Both the position numbers and the translations under genes were made by a program. DNA of 64,000 bases from JAHBXL01 sp964409775 (GTDB lineage: Bacteria > Planctomycetota > Phycisphaerae > Phycisphaerales > UBA1924): NCBI GenBank assembly GCA_964409775.1, contig CAYPEI010000006.1, positions 85,300 to 149,299 on the forward strand, given 5' to 3'. The notes under the pieces were generated by a model, which was not told the DNA's origin, searched no databases, and saw only the letters and a program-made list of their open reading frames with translations. Each line of letters starts with the position of its first letter. The first letter of the stretch is position 1. Shown here one piece after another: positions 25,944 through 34,999 of the stretch.

Positions 25944-26909
25944 ATGTCCAAGCACGATGTGACGCCGCTGGGAGTGTTCATGCGGGTGCTGGTGCTGGTG
26001 GGACTGGCATCGGCGGTGGTGCTGGCGTTTCAGATGGGGCGGGAGTTGCCGGCCTCGAACGAGAGTTCGCCGCCGCGGAACGCGGCGAGCGCCGCGACCG
26101 CTGCGCTTGGGCTGCACCAGGCGGCATCGGGCGGGAGCGTGGACGCGGTGCGTGCGGCGCTGTCGGCGGGAGCGGACGCGAACGCGCCGATGCCGATGGG
26201 CGATCCGAGCCGGGGCGGGATGACGCCGCTGATGCTCGCGTGCTTTGAGGGCGGGCCGGAGGTGGTGAAGGCGTTGCTGGAGGCCAAGGCGCGGACGGAG
26301 GCACGCTCGCCGGATGGGCGGACGGCGCTGATCTATGCGGCGGGCTGGGGAAACGCGGCGAAGGTGCAGATGCTGCTGGAGGCGGGCGCGACGGTGGACG
26401 CGAGGGCGAGCGACGGGATGACGGCGCTGATGTTCGCGGCGGCGCGGGGCGATGTGGAGTGCGTGGCGGCGCTGGTCGCGGCGGGGGCGAGGGTGGATGA
26501 ACGGAACCGCTGGCGGCAGACGGCGCTGATGGCCGCGTCGCGGACGGGCTCGCTGGCGAAGGTGCAGGCGCTGCTGGGGGCGGGGGCGTCGGTCGACCTG
26601 GGCGATCAATATGGGGACACGGCATTGTCGATCGCGGCGGCGAGCACGGACGCGGATGTGCGGATCCTGGAGACGCTGCTGGGGGCGGGGGCGAAGGTGG
26701 ATGAGCCGGACAACGACGGCGTCACGGCGCTGATGAAGGCGGCCGAGAGCGGGGACGTGGAGAAGGTGCGGGCGCTGCTGCGTTCTGGCGCGTCTGTGAC
26801 GGTGAAGGATCACGCCAATGGCTGGACGGCCCGCGACTGGGCGGTGAAGCGGGACGATGACCGCGGGCGGGCGGTGGTGGCCGTGCTGGATGGAAAAGCG
26901 TCTCCGTGA
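25944..26909 (+). CDS. Membrane-anchored ankyrin-repeat protein
   Basis: 321 residues. AAGGAG 6 nt before the ATG supports this start; the longer open frame upstream has no support. A single N-terminal hydrophobic segment (VFMRVLVLVGLASAVVLAF, about 11-29) is an anchor or uncleaved signal. From about residue 55 the protein consists of about seven ankyrin repeats, recognisable by GMTPLMLACFEGGPEVVKAL, GRTALIYAAGWGNAAKVQML, GMTALMFAAARGDVECVAAL, RQTALMAASRTGSLAKVQAL and GVTALMKAAESGDVEKVRAL. Ankyrin stacks bind other proteins, so a scaffold or inhibitor role at the membrane is likely but no partner is evident. It is divergent from the GH31 gene. Confidence 0.88.
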   Translation: MSKHDVTPLGVFMRVLVLVGLASAVVLAFQMGRELPASNESSPPRNAASAATAALGLHQAASGGSVDAVRAALSAGADANAPMPMGDPSRGGMTPLMLACFEGGPEVVKALLEAKARTEARSPDGRTALIYAAGWGNAAKVQMLLEAGATVDARASDGMTALMFAAARGDVECVAALVAAGARVDERNRWRQTALMAASRTGSLAKVQALLGAGASVDLGDQYGDTALSIAAASTDADVRILETLLGAGAKVDEPDNDGVTALMKAAESGDVEKVRALLRSGASVTVKDHANGWTARDWAVKRDDDRGRAVVAVLDGKASP

Positions 26910-26994
26910 CTCCCGGTGGTTGGGGCGCGAGTTCTGAGGGGGACTCGAGCCGCGAAAACGATCTTTCTGCGTGACAAGCGCTGCGTGCAGCCAT

Positions 26995-27000
26995 TACTAT
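26995..27000 (+). promoter_or_regulatory. -10-like box TACTAT, 7 nt before a GTG start
   Basis: TACTAT is followed by 7 nt and the GTG at 27008, with no Shine-Dalgarno. It supports GTG rather than the internal ATG at 27038 as the start. Confidence 0.4.
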
Positions 27001-27007
27001 CCGCCCC

Positions 27008-28036
27008 GTGTTGAAACTGCCCCACGAGTCCGTCGCGATGGTCCGGTCCCGCCTGGAAGGCCGGGCCGTGTGCGTGACCGGCGGGGCGGGCTTCATCGGC
27101 GGGCACCTGGTGGATGCGCTGGTGTCGCTGGGGTGCCGGATCCGGGTGATCGACGATCTGTCGAACTCGCGGGCGGATCATCTTGGGGAACTGATCGACC
27201 TGGACCCGGAACGGGTGCAGTTCATCCACGGCTCGATCCTTGACGATGCGGCGCTGACGGACGCGATGGCGGGGGCGGAGGTGGTGTTTCACCTTGCGGC
27301 GATGTCGAGCGTGCCGAGATCGGTGGCGGAGCCGGAGCGGTCGTACGCGGTGAACGCGATCGGGACGGTGCGGGTGGCGGAGGCGGCGCGGCGGGCGGGG
27401 GCGCGGCGGATCGTGTACTCGGCGTCGAGTTCGGCGTATGGCGAGAGCGAGCGGCTGCCAAAGGTGGAGACGGATGTCCCCGCGCCGGTGTCGCCGTATG
27501 CGGCGAGCAAACTCGCGGGCGAGCACGTGATGCTGTCGTGGGCGAGGTCGTACGGGATGTCGACGGTGAGCCTGAGGTACTTCAACATCTTCGGGCCGCG
27601 GCAGCCGGCGGACTCGCCGTACTCGGCGGTGATCGCGGTGTTTGCGCGTGCGCTGCTGGCGGGGAAGCAGCCGGTGATCTTCGGGGACGGTGGACAGTCG
27701 CGGGACTTCACGTTCGTGGCGAACGCGGTGCTGGCGAACCTGCTCGCCGCGGCGAGCGAGAAGCCGCTTGCGGGCGAGATGGTGAACATCGGCTCGGGCA
27801 CGCGGACGGACCTGAACGAACTGGTGAAGACGCTGGCGGAGCGGTGCGGCTCGCCGCATCTTGCGGCGAAGTATGAGCCGGCGCGGGCAGGGGACGTGCG
27901 GCACTCGCAGGCGGACATCGGGCTGGCGCGGCGTGTGCTGGGCTATGTCCCGGCGGTCTCGCTGGAGGACGGGCTGGGCCAGACGGTGGAGTGGTACCGG
28001 GGCGCGTGCGCGCCGTGCGCGAACGGCGGGACCTAA
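27008..28036 (+). CDS. NAD-dependent sugar-nucleotide epimerase (extended SDR, GalE/WbpP-like)
   Basis: 342 residues. The NAD-binding motif VCVTGGAGFIGGHLVDAL is near residue 20. The catalytic Ser/Tyr/Lys appear in VYSASSSAYGESE and PVSPYAASKLAGEHV. FNIFGPRQPADSPYSAVI and FGDGGQSRDFTFV are typical of UDP-glucose/UDP-GlcNAc 4-epimerase-like enzymes. The product probably feeds surface polysaccharide or lipopolysaccharide synthesis; the exact sugar is not determined. The downstream genes include lpxK, which fits an envelope role. The TAA stop forms part of the -10-like box of the next gene. Confidence 0.88.
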   Translation: MLKLPHESVAMVRSRLEGRAVCVTGGAGFIGGHLVDALVSLGCRIRVIDDLSNSRADHLGELIDLDPERVQFIHGSILDDAALTDAMAGAEVVFHLAAMSSVPRSVAEPERSYAVNAIGTVRVAEAARRAGARRIVYSASSSAYGESERLPKVETDVPAPVSPYAASKLAGEHVMLSWARSYGMSTVSLRYFNIFGPRQPADSPYSAVIAVFARALLAGKQPVIFGDGGQSRDFTFVANAVLANLLAAASEKPLAGEMVNIGSGTRTDLNELVKTLAERCGSPHLAAKYEPARAGDVRHSQADIGLARRVLGYVPAVSLEDGLGQTVEWYRGACAPCANGGT

Positions 28037-28044
28037 ACTTCGGC

Positions 28045-28464
28045 GTGAACTTCGTGGTCTTCAGCACGGCCTCGCTTCTGCCGGCATGGGCGGTGGTCCC
28101 GATCGCGGGGAGCGCGATCGTGGTGCTGGCCGCGCACGTGCTGGCGCTTCAGCAGGCGGTGATGCCGGCGAGGCGGCGGCGGATCCGCACGGCGAACGGT
28201 CTGCTGATGATGCTGGTGGCGTCGCTGCTGGCGTATGCGCTGGGGGTTGCGCCGGATGTGGGCAACCCGACGACGAACCCCGAGGCGGCGAGGACGTTTC
28301 TGCTGGTGTGGTCGGCGATCATGGCGCTGCTGACGGTGGTGATCGGTCTTGCAGCGATGGATGTGGCGCACACGGCACGGCTGGCGCTGCTGGCCCGGCG
28401 GCGGCTGCGCGAGGAACTTCGCGACGGCCTCCGGGGCACCGGCAACGGGCACCGCCCGGGATGA
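28045..28464 (+). CDS. Three-helix membrane protein of unknown function
   Basis: 139 residues from a GTG. TAAACT ends 5 nt before this GTG and there is no Shine-Dalgarno, so it may be leaderless. Three hydrophobic helices are visible: WAVVPIAGSAIVVLAAHVLA, GLLMMLVASLLAYALGV and FLLVWSAIMALLTVVIGLAA. Helices 1 and 2 are joined by a very basic loop (MPARRRRIRTANG). The C-terminus is Arg-rich and ends RDGLRGTGNGHRPG. The ATG of lpxK overlaps its stop (ATGA), so the two are probably co-translated. No family was recognised. Confidence 0.7.
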   Translation: MNFVVFSTASLLPAWAVVPIAGSAIVVLAAHVLALQQAVMPARRRRIRTANGLLMMLVASLLAYALGVAPDVGNPTTNPEAARTFLLVWSAIMALLTVVIGLAAMDVAHTARLALLARRRLREELRDGLRGTGNGHRPG

Positions 28465-29537
28465 CGGCATCGCCCGCTCAACCTTTCGCCCGCAAGGGGC
28501 CGCTGCCGGGGCCGCTGGGACGGCTTGCCGCCGGGCTGTATGGCGCGGCGATGCGGCGGCGGAACCGGGCGTTCGATGCGGGGAGAGGGGTGGAGACGCT
28601 CGCGGTCCCGGTGATCAGCGTGGGCAACCTGTCGGTCGGCGGGACGGGCAAGACACCGATGGTGGCGCACCTGTGCCGGGTGCTGCTGGAGCGGGGGCTT
28701 CGCCCGTGCATCGCGATGCGGGGCTATGCGCGTGGCGGCGGCGGCGGGGAGTCGGATGAGGCCGATGCGTATCGACGGGAGTTCGGCGAGAGCGTGGATG
28801 TGGTGGCGAGGCCGGACCGTGCGGCGGGCGTTGCGGCGCTGCTGGCGGGGGGCGGCGCTTCGCGGCCGCGGGTGGTGATCCTGGACGACGGCTTCCAGCA
28901 TCGGCGGATCGCGCGGCAGTGCGACATCGTTCTGGTGGATGCGTCGAGAGACCCGTTCGGGGACGAACTGCTTCCGGCGGGGTGGCTGCGGGAGTTGCCG
29001 GAGTCGCTTCGGCGGGCCACGGCGGTGGTGGTGACGCACGCGGAACTGGCCACGGCGGAGCAACTGGCGGAACTCGCGGACAAGATCGCGCGGGTGCATG
29101 GGCGGGCCCCGGTGGCGATCGCGCGGCACCTGTGGACGGCGGTGCGCATGGCCGGGGAGGGCGCGACGACGCCGCGGCCGCTGGAATCGCTGCTGGGCAA
29201 GCGGGCGCTGGGGGTGTGCGCGATCGGCAACCCGCGCGGCTTCACGGATGCGCTCCGCGCGACGGTGGGACCGGCGAGGGCACCGGAGTTTGTGGTGCTG
29301 CCGGATCACGATCCGTACGCGGCGCGGACGGTGTCGAGGATCATGGAGGCGGCCCGGCGCACATCGCCGGAGGTGATCGTGGTGACGGACAAGGACTGGT
29401 CGAAACTTCGCAGGGTGCCGCGGGGCTCGTGGCCGTGCCCGGTGGTGCTTCCGGTGCTCTCAATGGCGTTTCTGAGCGGGCGGGAAGCGCTGGAGCGGAT
29501 GGTGATCGAGGCGGCGACGCGCGTCGCGGCGAGGTAG
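28461..29537 (+). CDS. lpxK: Tetraacyldisaccharide 4'-kinase
   Basis: 358 residues. LpxK phosphorylates the 4' position of the lipid A disaccharide precursor at the inner membrane. The P-loop is SVGNLSVGGTGKTPMVAHL (about 53-71). Other conserved segments are IAMRGYARGGGG, VVILDDGFQHRRIARQCDIV and ELLPAGWLRE. The N-terminal helix GRLAAGLYGAAMRRRN is the membrane-associating segment. The ATG overlaps the preceding stop (ATGA). Its presence implies that this planctomycete makes lipid A, consistent with the lipoproteins and secretin encoded here. No other lpx gene is in the window. Confidence 0.93.
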   Translation: MTASPAQPFARKGPLPGPLGRLAAGLYGAAMRRRNRAFDAGRGVETLAVPVISVGNLSVGGTGKTPMVAHLCRVLLERGLRPCIAMRGYARGGGGGESDEADAYRREFGESVDVVARPDRAAGVAALLAGGGASRPRVVILDDGFQHRRIARQCDIVLVDASRDPFGDELLPAGWLRELPESLRRATAVVVTHAELATAEQLAELADKIARVHGRAPVAIARHLWTAVRMAGEGATTPRPLESLLGKRALGVCAIGNPRGFTDALRATVGPARAPEFVVLPDHDPYAARTVSRIMEAARRTSPEVIVVTDKDWSKLRRVPRGSWPCPVVLPVLSMAFLSGREALERMVIEAATRVAAR

Positions 29538-29540
29538 ACT
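29535..29540 (+). promoter_or_regulatory. -10-like box TAGACT, 6 nt before a start codon
   Basis: TAGACT overlaps the lpxK stop codon and ends 6 nt before the ATG at 29547. No Shine-Dalgarno is present. The same TAGACT sequence occurs before the gene at 37895. Confidence 0.4.
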
Positions 29541-29546
29541 GGGCGC

Positions 29547-30764
29547 ATGCCCGCGCAGCGATTCGCCCCGTTCGGCACGACGATCTTCACGGAGATGACG
29601 CTGCTTGCGCAGAAGCACAGCGCGGTGAACCTGGCGCAGGGGTTCCCGGACTTTGACGGCCCGGGGTTCATCGTAGAGGCCGCCGCGGAAGCGATGCGGA
29701 GCGGGCAGAACCAGTATGCGAGGATGTTCGGGCTGCCCGCGTTGAACCGGGCGATCGCGGATGAATGGGAGCGGCGGACTGGGGCAGGGATCGATCCGGA
29801 CCGCGAGGTGACGGTCACGAGCGGGTGCACGGAGGCGATCGCGGGGGCGATGCTGGGGCTGGTCGATCCCGGCGACGAGGTGATCCTGTTTGAGCCGTTC
29901 TATGACTCATATCGCGCGAGCGTGGTGATGGCGGGTGGCGTCGGTCGGTTCGTGACGCTGCGACCGCCGACCGGGGCAGCGAGGGACGGGCTGGCCGCGC
30001 CCGGTTCGTTCTGGTTCGACCCGGACGAGTTGCGTCGGGCGATCACGGGGCGGACGCGGCTGATCCTGGTGAACACGCCGCACAACCCGACGGGGAAGGT
30101 GTTCAGCCGGGATGAGATGGAGTTCATCGCGGGGTTGTGCCGCGAACGCGGGGTGATCGCGGTGACGGATGAGGTGTATGAACGGCTGACGTATGAGGCG
30201 GATCAGCCGCACATCCGCATGGCGAGCCTGCCGGGCATGGCGGAGCGGACGTTGACACTGTCGAGCCTTGGGAAAACGTTCAGCCTGACGGGATGGAAGA
30301 TCGGCTGGGCGATCGGGACGCCGGAGTTGTGCGGGGCGGTGCGGTCGGCCCACCAGTTCCTGACGTTTGCGACGGCGACGCCGCTGCAGGCGGGCGCGGC
30401 GGCGGCGCTGAGTCGGAGGGAGGCCGCGGACGCGGCGGTGGCGTCGCTGGTGGCGGATCTGCGTCGCGGTCGGGAGGTGCTCTCGGCGGCGTTGAGTCGC
30501 CTGGGGATGACGGTCTACCGGCCGGCGGGCGCGTACTTCGTGCTCGCGAACTTCACCACGGGCCCGCGGGGCGGGACATTCTCGGACGATCAGGAGTTCT
30601 GCCGGCGCTTGACGGCGGAAGCCGGCGTCGCGGCGATCCCTCCGAGCGTTTTTTATGAGAACCGGGCGAACGGCAACAGGCTGGCCCGTTTCGCGTTCTG
30701 CAAGAAGCAGGCGACGCTTGATGAGGCGGTTCGGCGACTGGACGTATGGGCGGCCCGGGGCTGA
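29547..30764 (+). CDS. PLP-dependent aminotransferase, class I/II (KAT/YbdL-like)
   Basis: 405 residues. The fold-type I aminotransferase pattern is complete: VNLAQGFPDFDGPGFI near residue 30, NTPHNPTGKVFSRDEMEF, DEVYERLTYE, and the PLP lysine in LSSLGKTFSLTGWKIGW at about 240-256. The pattern of the LAQGFPDFDGP region is that of kynurenine/glutamine transaminases and methionine aminotransferases such as YbdL. The substrate cannot be fixed from sequence. It starts 9 nt after lpxK. Confidence 0.9.
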   Translation: MPAQRFAPFGTTIFTEMTLLAQKHSAVNLAQGFPDFDGPGFIVEAAAEAMRSGQNQYARMFGLPALNRAIADEWERRTGAGIDPDREVTVTSGCTEAIAGAMLGLVDPGDEVILFEPFYDSYRASVVMAGGVGRFVTLRPPTGAARDGLAAPGSFWFDPDELRRAITGRTRLILVNTPHNPTGKVFSRDEMEFIAGLCRERGVIAVTDEVYERLTYEADQPHIRMASLPGMAERTLTLSSLGKTFSLTGWKIGWAIGTPELCGAVRSAHQFLTFATATPLQAGAAAALSRREAADAAVASLVADLRRGREVLSAALSRLGMTVYRPAGAYFVLANFTTGPRGGTFSDDQEFCRRLTAEAGVAAIPPSVFYENRANGNRLARFAFCKKQATLDEAVRRLDVWAARG

Positions 30765-30941
30765 GCCGATCTATATGGAGAGGTGAGTCGGGGCGATTGC
30801 CGCAAGGACGGCAGGGCTTTCACCATGCGTGCGGCCCGCAGGGTCGCTGACCACACGCCGAGGGACTGTCGCACGTCCCTTCCGCGAGCCGAAAAGAGAC
30901 GCCGATCGACCCGCCGCGGCCTGTTGAACGTACCGGAGAGC
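30765..30941 (+). promoter_or_regulatory. Structured leader upstream of the CAP-domain gene
   Basis: A TATA-rich element (CTATAT at 30771-30776) follows the aminotransferase stop. Then several hairpins can be drawn: GGTGA (30782-30786) with TCACC (30820-30824), enclosing GCCG/CGGC (30799-30812), and AGGGAC/GTCCCT (30861-30880). GGAG lies just before the ATG at 30942. The nested arrangement could be a regulatory leader or a terminator of the upstream gene. I do not recognise a known riboswitch. Confidence 0.35.
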
Positions 30942-33071
30942 ATGATGCCCAGAGATCGAAGCATGTTCCTGCGTGGCCGGAAGACCCTGGCGAGACTGGG
31001 TGCGGGGCGCGCGCCGGAGTGGCCGGGGAGCGGTGTTGAAGAACTGGAACCGCGGCTGGTGCTGGCGATCAACCCGACGGCCGAAGAGCAGTACATGCTG
31101 GAACTGCTCAACCGGTTCCGGACGGACCCGCTGGGAGAGTTGGCGCGGCTGACCAACAGCCTGTCGGGGGAGGCGAGGTCGAACGATCCGGACATCAACA
31201 GCGCGCTGGACTTCTTCAACGTCTCGGGGCCGGTGCTGCAGTCGCAGTGGTCGAGCCTGACGGCGGTGCCGCCGGTGGCGTGGAACGAGGCGCTGTACCA
31301 GATGGCGCAGTTGCAGTCGCAGAACATGATCCTGGATGACATGCAGGATCACAACCTGCCGGGGCGTCCGGGGCTGGCGGCGCGTGCGGACACGTTCGGC
31401 TACAACTACACGATCCTCGGGGAGAACATCTTCGCGTTCGGGGAGAGCGTGTTCCACGGGCACGGCGCGTTCGCGATCGACTGGGGCAGCGGCCCCAACG
31501 GGATCCAGAACCCGCCGGGGCACCGGCAGACGATGCTGTCGAGCCAGTTCCGCGAGGTGGGCATCCGGATCATCCCGGAGACGGCGCAGTCGACGCAGGT
31601 CGGGCCGCTGGTGATGACGCAGGACTTCGGCACGCGGCAGAACTTCGGGAACTCGTGGCTGCTGGGCGTGGTGTTCAACGACACGAACGAGAACGAGTTC
31701 TACGGCGTGGGGGAGGGGCTGGGCGGGGTGACGGTGACGGCGGTGAGCGGCGCCGGGACGTTCATGACGACGACGTTCGACGCGGGCGGCTACCAGATGC
31801 AGTTGCCGCAGGGCACGTACAACGTGACGTTCAGCGGCGGATCGTTCGGCAGCCCGCTGACGATCCAGGACGTGATCGTGGGCTCGACGAACGCGAAGGT
31901 GGACGCGATCGCCGGGCAGGCGACCCCGGCACCGATCGTCAAGGTGCTGGGGAACGGGACGGCGATCGGGGCGGGGGACAGCACGCCGGACGCTTCGGAC
32001 CACACGTTCTTCGGCACGATCGACATTCTCGCGGCGCCGATCGTGCGGACGTTCACGGTGCGCAACGACGGCAACCTGGCGCTGAACATCGGCGGACTGC
32101 CGCGGGTGATCATCTCGGACAACACGGCGGGCGTGTTCACGCTGACCATGGACCTGGCGGTGTCGTCGATCAACCCGGGCGAGCAGTTGACGTTCCAGAT
32201 CACCTTTGACCCGACGGCGGCGGGCGACTTCGGCGCGACGATCACGATCAACACCGACGACGCGACGACGCCGGAGTTCCGGTTCGCGATCGGCGGCACG
32301 GGCACGGCGACGCCGGATGTCGCGGTGTTCGGCCGGCAGACGGTCGCGATCCTGGACGGGTCGACCACGGTGTCGTCGGACAACCTGACGACGTTCGGGC
32401 TGCGGAACGTGGTGGGCCAGACGAGCGAGCGGCGGTACGTGATCCGAAACATGGGGAGCGCGAATCTTGAGTTGAGCGGCCCGGTTCGGCTGGAGGGGCT
32501 GAATCCGCAGGACTTCCGCGTCGTGATCCAGCCCGCGATGACGATTCTTCCGGGCGAGTCGACGGTGTTCGTGATCCGGTTCAACCCGTCGCGGGTGGGG
32601 CCGCGCGGCGCGATCGTGGCCTTTGACAGCAACGACCCCGACACGGGGACGTTCAACTTTGCGATCCGGGGCTCGGGGCTGGGGACGCCGGTAATCAACG
32701 TGCGCGGGAACACGCGGCTGATCGAGAGCGGCGACGACACGCCGCGGACAGCGGACGCGACCGATTTCGGACGGGTGAACGTGGACAACCGGAACCGGCT
32801 GGGAGAGTTCGTGATCCGGAACATGGGCCGGGGCTGGCTGAACCTGACGGCGCCCGCGCGGGTGAAGATCGTGGGGGCGCACGCGGACGACTTCCGCCTG
32901 GTGCAGTTGCCCGCGGCGGCGGTGTTCTCGGCGAAGCGGACGACGTTCGGCATCCGGTTCAACCCGTCGGAGACGGGCCGGCGCAACGCGTGGGTGGTGA
33001 TCCGGACCAACGACCCGGTGACGCCGACGTTCACGTTCAAGATCACGGGCGTCGGCTTTGCGACGGGCTGA
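30942..33071 (+). CDS. LEPR-tagged surface protein with CAP domain and three Hydin-like repeats
   Basis: 709 residues from ATG 30942 with GGAG just upstream; a longer frame from GTG 30783 is possible. The tag VEELEPRLVLA lies at about residues 34-44. A CAP/SCP domain follows (about 50-230): EEQYMLELLNRFRTDPLGEL, WNEALYQMAQLQSQNM, NYTILGENIFAFG and NPPGHRQTMLSSQFREVGI. A short SdrD-B/carboxypeptidase-like beta domain (GVVFNDTNENEFYGVGEGLG) comes next. Three choice-of-anchor-D (ASPM-SPD-2-Hydin) domains complete the protein, each with the signature FTVRNDGN / YVIRNMGSANLELSG / FVIRNMGRGWLNLTA. No GC-dockerin is present. It is likely an exported structural or adhesive protein; CAP domains can bind lipids or act on other proteins. 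Confidence 0.9.
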   Translation: MMPRDRSMFLRGRKTLARLGAGRAPEWPGSGVEELEPRLVLAINPTAEEQYMLELLNRFRTDPLGELARLTNSLSGEARSNDPDINSALDFFNVSGPVLQSQWSSLTAVPPVAWNEALYQMAQLQSQNMILDDMQDHNLPGRPGLAARADTFGYNYTILGENIFAFGESVFHGHGAFAIDWGSGPNGIQNPPGHRQTMLSSQFREVGIRIIPETAQSTQVGPLVMTQDFGTRQNFGNSWLLGVVFNDTNENEFYGVGEGLGGVTVTAVSGAGTFMTTTFDAGGYQMQLPQGTYNVTFSGGSFGSPLTIQDVIVGSTNAKVDAIAGQATPAPIVKVLGNGTAIGAGDSTPDASDHTFFGTIDILAAPIVRTFTVRNDGNLALNIGGLPRVIISDNTAGVFTLTMDLAVSSINPGEQLTFQITFDPTAAGDFGATITINTDDATTPEFRFAIGGTGTATPDVAVFGRQTVAILDGSTTVSSDNLTTFGLRNVVGQTSERRYVIRNMGSANLELSGPVRLEGLNPQDFRVVIQPAMTILPGESTVFVIRFNPSRVGPRGAIVAFDSNDPDTGTFNFAIRGSGLGTPVINVRGNTRLIESGDDTPRTADATDFGRVNVDNRNRLGEFVIRNMGRGWLNLTAPARVKIVGAHADDFRLVQLPAAAVFSAKRTTFGIRFNPSETGRRNAWVVIRTNDPVTPTFTFKITGVGFATG

Positions 33072-33110
33072 GCGGGCGAATCTGAAACCCGGGGTTGGAC
33101 GGTCCGAACC

Positions 33111-33116
33111 TATAGT
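33111..33116 (+). promoter_or_regulatory. -10 box TATAGT, 5 nt before a start codon
   Basis: TATAGT matches five of six consensus bases and ends 5 nt before the ATG at 33122, which has no Shine-Dalgarno. The transcript is probably leaderless. A TTGGAC upstream is spaced too closely (10 nt) to be its -35. Confidence 0.45.
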
Positions 33117-33121
33117 CTGCG

Positions 33122-34996
33122 ATGATGAAGGGGCGGCATCTCAACACCCCGACCACGCCGCGGAGCCGTGTCCGGCTGCCGCATGGGGTGATCCGCGCGA
33201 TCGCGGCGCTGTGCATGGGTCTGCTGGGGGTGTGCGTGCAGGGTCAGACGGGCGGCGGGGCGGGGCGTGCGCCGCTTTCGGCCGGGCGGAGCGCCAAGGA
33301 CGTGGCGGTGATCACGATCCGGGGGGAGATCGACGCGTGGACGGCGTTCAGCGTGAAGCGGCGGATCGAGCGTGCGGAGCGGGACGGGGCGGACGCGATC
33401 GTGTTCGAGATCGATTCGCCGGGCGGCGAGGTGGGCGCGGTTGAGTTGATCTGCGGCGCGATCAAGGGCTCGCAGGTGGCGAACACGGTGGCGTGGGTCC
33501 GGCCGCGGGCGTATTCGGGCGGGGCGATCATCGCGCTGGCGTGCCGCGAGATCATCATCACGGAGGCGGCGCAGTTCGGGGATGCGCTGCCGATCGCATG
33601 GTCGCCGTTCACCGGGCTGGTGAACCTGCCAGATGCGGAGCGGGAGAAGTTCATCGGTCCGCTGCTGGCGGAGGTGGTGGATTCGGCGCGGCGGAACGGG
33701 TATGACGAGATGCTGGTGCAGCGGTTCGTGCGCCGGGGCGTGGAGTTGTGGCTGATCGAGAACCCGCAGACCGGTGCGAAGTACTTTGCAACGGAGGCGG
33801 AAACGACGGCGGCGGTTGGGGGCGTGCCCGATCGGACAAACCCGACGGTGCCGTCGGTGACGGGGCCGGTGGGCGGGGGCGGGGGCGGGGGCGGGGGCGG
33901 GAATGGTGCGTCAGGACCATCGCCCGACGGGAGCCAGCCGGCGGCCGCGCCGCAGCACGAGCCCGCGACGCCGCTGGATTTTCTTCCGGCGGACCCTCGG
34001 ACCCCGGACTCGACGCGGCGGTTCGTCAACGATGCGCTGGAAGAGCGGGGCCAGGTGAGCCGGCGGCCGGACTTCCGCAAGGCCGAGCACGCGGGCCGGT
34101 ATCGCGTTGTTGAGTACGTCGGCGACGGCCACGGTCTGATGATCATTCACGCACCGGAGATGCTGCGGTACGGGCTGGCGGTCGGAACGGTGACGAGCGA
34201 CGCGGAGATGACGGCGTTCTTCGGGGCGCAGAACGTGGTCCGGCTGGATGAAACATGGTCCGAGGGGCTGGCGCGGTTCCTGACGCAGACGTGGGTGCGG
34301 GGGCTGCTGATCGCGGTGTTCCTGATCTGCCTGTTCGTGGAGATGACGCACCCGGGCGTGACGGCGCCGGGGCTGGTGGCGGCGGTCTCGCTGCTGGCGC
34401 TGATCGTTCCGCCGCTGCTGGTGAACATGGCGGCGTGGTGGGAGGTGGCGGCGATCCTGGTGGGGCTGGTGCTGATCGCGATGGAGGTGTTCGTGATCCC
34501 GGGGTTCGGGGTGTGCGGCGTGGCGGGGGTGGTGCTGCTGTTTGGCGGGCTGATCGGGACGTTCGTGGGCGGGGGCGGGCTGTTCCCCGGGAGCGCGCAG
34601 GAGCGGGGCGAACTGTCGACTGGGATTCTGACGGTGCTGATCTCGGCGCTGGGGAGCGGCGGGGTGATCTATCTGCTGGCCAAGCACCTGCCGTCCACGC
34701 CGCTGCTGAACCGTCTGGTGCTGAAGGACTCGGTCGGCGAGGGCGACTCGGTGACGATGCTGACGGCGATGGCGCACGACGCGGGCGCGGTGGGTGTGGG
34801 TGCGGTCGGGCGCGCGATGACTCCGCTGCGTCCGGCGGGGCGCGTGCTGTTCGGCGACCAGATCATCGACGCGGTGGCGGAGTTCGGCTTCGTCGAGGCG
34901 GGATCGCCGGTGCGGGTGGTGTCGGCGGACGGCTTCCGGACGGCGGTCGAGGCGATCGGGCCGGGCGAGGGAATCGAGACGCGAGGGAGCGTGTAG
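33122..34996 (+). CDS. Long NfeD-type membrane protein with ClpP-class protease-like domain
   Basis: 624 residues. A signal or anchor at the N-terminus precedes a ClpP/crotonase-like serine-protease domain (about 60-240) with VFEIDSPGGEVGAVEL and the Ser-containing RAYSGGAIIALACRE. The lysine normally paired with that Ser in NfeD proteases was not found at the expected place, so activity is uncertain. A glycine linker (about ten Gly, encoded by four GGGGGC units at 33875-33898) and Pro-rich stretch come next. About five membrane helices follow (such as LLIAVFLICLFVEMTHPGV and VAAILVGLVLIAMEVFVI). An OB-fold NfeD domain ends the protein (GRAMTPLRPAGRVLFGDQI). It is followed by a short NfeD and floA: the classic NfeD-flotillin set. 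Confidence 0.88.
   Translation: MMKGRHLNTPTTPRSRVRLPHGVIRAIAALCMGLLGVCVQGQTGGGAGRAPLSAGRSAKDVAVITIRGEIDAWTAFSVKRRIERAERDGADAIVFEIDSPGGEVGAVELICGAIKGSQVANTVAWVRPRAYSGGAIIALACREIIITEAAQFGDALPIAWSPFTGLVNLPDAEREKFIGPLLAEVVDSARRNGYDEMLVQRFVRRGVELWLIENPQTGAKYFATEAETTAAVGGVPDRTNPTVPSVTGPVGGGGGGGGGGNGASGPSPDGSQPAAAPQHEPATPLDFLPADPRTPDSTRRFVNDALEERGQVSRRPDFRKAEHAGRYRVVEYVGDGHGLMIIHAPEMLRYGLAVGTVTSDAEMTAFFGAQNVVRLDETWSEGLARFLTQTWVRGLLIAVFLICLFVEMTHPGVTAPGLVAAVSLLALIVPPLLVNMAAWWEVAAILVGLVLIAMEVFVIPGFGVCGVAGVVLLFGGLIGTFVGGGGLFPGSAQERGELSTGILTVLISALGSGGVIYLLAKHLPSTPLLNRLVLKDSVGEGDSVTMLTAMAHDAGAVGVGAVGRAMTPLRPAGRVLFGDQIIDAVAEFGFVEAGSPVRVVSADGFRTAVEAIGPGEGIETRGSV
33875..33898. repeat. Hexanucleotide microsatellite encoding a glycine linker
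   Basis: Four tandem GGGGGC units flanked by GGGC and GGG. The 6-base period keeps the frame, so copy-number change would only alter the length of the polyglycine linker in the NfeD protein. Confidence 0.85.
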
Positions 34997-34999
34997 CCG

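Noticed and set aside
24203..26813. Long frames of 516 (plus) and 847 (minus) codons around the GH31 and ankyrin genes
   Set aside because: They lie in other frames of genes with clear catalytic or repeat motifs and have strongly biased composition.
30771..32882. 703-codon minus-strand frame
   Set aside because: It is antisense to the CAP-domain surface gene, and the product is Arg/His/Val-rich without domains.
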